Shown one piece after another: positions 62,705-64,000 of a DNA stretch of 64,000 nt. The stretch is from CANJXF01 sp043775015 (GTDB taxonomy: Bacteria > Verrucomicrobiota > Verrucomicrobiia > Limisphaerales > CANJXF01): NCBI GenBank assembly GCA_043775015.1, contig JAYVSV010000013.1:1-64000 (forward strand), read 5' to 3'. The translations under genes and the position numbers were made by a program. The notes below the pieces were generated by a model. The model did not search any database. It saw nothing but the letters and a program-made list of their open reading frames with translations, and was not told the origin of the DNA. The first letter of the stretch is position 1. Each line of letters opens with the position of its first letter.

Positions 62705-63658
62705 TTATGAGTTTGTCGCAGGTGCGGCGTGGCTCAGTTCTTGGTCGTTAGACATCTGGGCGACGCGCATCATAGTGCGGATGATTTCCGCCGCGACTTG
62801 CGGGACGATGGCGTTTCCGAGTGATTTGAGGCGGTGTGGCCGATTGGGTATCCCATCAGCCACTCGACCCACTCCGGGTTCAGTTGCCCATGCAGCGGGC
62901 GCGGCTGCCCCGTCACGACTTGCGCGAGCGTGGGCCGGAATCGGGTGCTGCTGTATCCCTCCGTCTTGTTGGCTCTCGGCGTGGGAGACAGGTTCACCGC
63001 CGTTGCCAGCTTGCGCCCCGTTTTTCCTTTCGGCTCCGGCCCACCCGTCGAGGCGGTCGGCGGCGGCCACATTTTCCCAGGCATCCAGTTCGTTCTCGCA
63101 ACTTCCTCTGTTGTTTTCGGCCCGTTGGTATTCGCATTTTTGTTTGGAGCTTGGCTTGAGGTGGGTGTCGGCAGCAAGTATCCATACCCTGTCTCGCCGG
63201 TGTGAGGCATCGAGGGCACAAGCCGGAATAACAATCGGCCACGCGGCGTAGCCGAGACCCTCCAAATCAACAAGCACTTTGTCGAGTTCCATGCCGATGA
63301 TTCCAGCAACATTTCCACCAAGCACCCAAGCGGGCCTGGCATCCGAAATAACTCGGCGCATTTCCGGCCAGAGGTGACGGTCATCTTCTGCGCCTCGCCG
63401 CTTCCCGGCGTGGCTGAAAGGCTGACAAGGAAATCCTCCCGTGACGAGATCGGCGCGGACGCCTCGGATGTTTCTGATGTCGCCGTAATTTGGCACGGCC
63501 GGCCAGTGTTTTTTGAGGATGGAGCAGGCATAAGGTTCGATTTCACTAAAGCCGATTGTTTCAATTCCGCCGGCCATCTGGCAGGCGAGCGCGAAGCCTC
63601 CAATGCCAGAAAATAAATCCAGATGTCGAACAAAGTCTTTGGCGGTGTCCATGCTCAT
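62705..63658 (-). CDS. Phage-type DNA cytosine-5 methyltransferase, motif VI Glu replaced by Gly
   Basis: 317 residues. Motif I HLDLFSGIGGFALA, motif IV GGFPCQPFSHAG with catalytic Cys78, motif VIII PHRRDR-like SHRRDRVWILA, motifs IX-X EPGVGRVADGIPNR and LKSLGNAIVPQVAAEII. Motif VI, normally ENV, is GNV (Gly115, codon GGA instead of GAA at 63314-63316), which should abolish or weaken catalysis. The short variable region between VIII and IX is the target-recognition part. The start overlaps the DUF4326 stop (ATGA). A second open frame runs through most of the gene. Confidence 0.9.
   Translation of the reverse strand: MSMDTAKDFVRHLDLFSGIGGFALACQMAGGIETIGFSEIEPYACSILKKHWPAVPNYGDIRNIRGVRADLVTGGFPCQPFSHAGKRRGAEDDRHLWPEMRRVISDARPAWVLGGNVAGIIGMELDKVLVDLEGLGYAAWPIVIPACALDASHRRDRVWILAADTHLKPSSKQKCEYQRAENNRGSCENELDAWENVAAADRLDGWAGAERKNGAQAGNGGEPVSHAESQQDGGIQQHPIPAHARASRDGAAAPAAWATEPGVGRVADGIPNRPHRLKSLGNAIVPQVAAEIIRTMMRVAQMSNDQELSHAAPATNS
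62770..63384 (-). CDS. Alternative reading frame inside the methyltransferase gene (possible dual coding)
   Basis: Same strand, +1 frame relative to the methyltransferase; open without stops from 63633 to 62770. From MTVTSGRKCAELF (63384) it reads MLLESSAWNSTKCLLIWR, ATPRGRLLFRLVPSMPHTGE, LLPTPTSSQAP, LSPTPRANKTEGY and LNPEWVEWLMGYPIGHT. I recognise these blocks from phage proteins annotated around cytosine methyltransferases, so this frame appears conserved rather than accidental. No start or ribosome site stands out; expression could need frameshifting or internal initiation. Confidence 0.45.
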   Translation of the reverse strand: MTVTSGRKCAELFRMPGPLGCLVEMLLESSAWNSTKCLLIWRVSATPRGRLLFRLVPSMPHTGETGYGYLLPTPTSSQAPNKNANTNGPKTTEEVARTNWMPGKMWPPPTASTGGPEPKGKTGRKLATAVNLSPTPRANKTEGYSSTRFRPTLAQVVTGQPRPLHGQLNPEWVEWLMGYPIGHTASNHSETPSSRKSRRKSSAL

Positions 63659-64000
63659 TCTTTTTCGCGCCCGTGGCTCATCTTATCGTTAGCCAGCCTG
63701 AGCAGCACGTCCGCATGACATGGCGCATCCAAAGCACAGAAGCACGCGAGGTCTTTGCCGCGCAGTTCGGCCATCATCACCCGGAACTTCAGGCTGCCAG
63801 CGGCGAGTTCTTGTTTCATCATTTGGGCGAAGGCTTCGACGCATTCTTCCGGCGTCCCATCGCGGCCCACGCGATACGGATTTCCGTATTTTCCAGGGCG
63901 CGTCACAGTCACGGCGTGGTCAGGCTTCCTGTATCCTTTCTTTCGAGAAAGTTGGATTCGACGAGGCTGGCTAAAATTAGTGTTCGGCGACTGCTCACGC
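63655..64000 (-). CDS. DUF4326 family protein (5' end outside the window)
   Basis: The frame has a GTG at 63912, but the family's N-terminal block continues upstream of it: RRIQLSRKKGYRKPDHAV precedes TVTRPGKYGNPYRVGRDG. No ATG, GTG or TTG occurs in frame between 63912 and the window end, so the gene starts beyond 64000. C-terminal block LRGKDLACFCALDAPCHADVLLRLA gives the Cys/His cluster. A phage-associated family of unknown function; first visible gene of the element's operon. Confidence 0.75.
   Translation of the reverse strand, partial: REQSPNTNFSQPRRIQLSRKKGYRKPDHAVTVTRPGKYGNPYRVGRDGTPEECVEAFAQMMKQELAAGSLKFRVMMAELRGKDLACFCALDAPCHADVLLRLANDKMSHGREKE

Noticed and set aside
62775..63251. 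Plus-strand frames opposite the methyltransferase
   Set aside because: Antisense shadows with no known blocks, unlike the second minus-strand frame.
1..64000. CRISPR arrays
   Set aside because: No regularly spaced direct repeats; all repeats found are inverted or dispersed.

Overview
The window looks like a chromosomal segment of a Gram-negative bacterium, most probably a member of the Verrucomicrobiota (Pedosphaera/Limisphaerales type). This is inferred from the mix of families (YlbF protein with a Cys-rich tail, DUF1015, LPS-type glycosyltransferases and kinases, split class I fumarase, SET-domain protein) and from many REP-like and MITE-like palindromes between genes. No rRNA or other marker is present to prove the taxonomy.

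Layout. 1-2.8 kb: a perfect palindrome, YlbF-family protein, CDF metal transporter, DUF1015. 3-12.5 kb: a surface polysaccharide cluster with four GT4 glycosyltransferases, a methyltransferase, two tandem paralogous O-antigen-polymerase/ligase-like membrane proteins and a GT2. 12.5-16.9 kb: dnaE, interrupted in frame by a complete REP-associated tyrosine transposase (RAYT) flanked by REP units. 17-31.5 kb: lipid A/LPS-core genes: two MsbA-like ABC exporters (one frameshifted by an extra 5-bp repeat unit, one reading through into a truncated glycosyltransferase), GT2, GT4, heptosyltransferase-like GT9 and three ArnT-like GT39 enzymes. 31.5-39.3 kb: a tripartite metal efflux operon (TolC-MFP-RND, followed by a GT39) and a sulfatase-fold LtaS/phosphoethanolamine-transferase-like gene; both have a palindrome upstream matching the enterobacterial CusR copper box. 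39.5-44.1 kb: a glycoside-hydrolase-like/WaaP-like kinase fusion and a second small LPS-kinase-like gene with an unidentified partner. 44.1-45 kb: gene debris. 45-58.1 kb: DoxX, SRPBCC, MoaD-like, BNR-repeat protein, TCA genes (SdhB, class I fumarase alpha and beta, an Sdh membrane anchor, DctA) and, between the two fumarase halves and on the other strand, a norCBQD nitric oxide reductase operon with an FNR/DNR-type box. 58.1-62.1 kb: SET-domain protein, repeat-rich DNA with an IS110 remnant, tRNA-Gly, class III aminotransferase. 62.2 kb to the end: tRNA-Pro followed by phage-like genes (zinc ribbon, cytosine methyltransferase, DUF4326), probably the edge of an integrated element.

The strongest unusual observations are (1) the RAYT transposase carried as exactly 255 extra in-frame codons inside DNA polymerase III alpha; (2) shared CusR-like boxes that link metal efflux to envelope decoration; (3) two apparently real reading frames in the same strand of the phage-type cytosine methyltransferase gene, whose motif VI glutamate is replaced by glycine; (4) a family of small elements ending in GAGCCTGTYTGAAAA; and (5) the 5-bp repeat expansion that breaks one MsbA-like gene.
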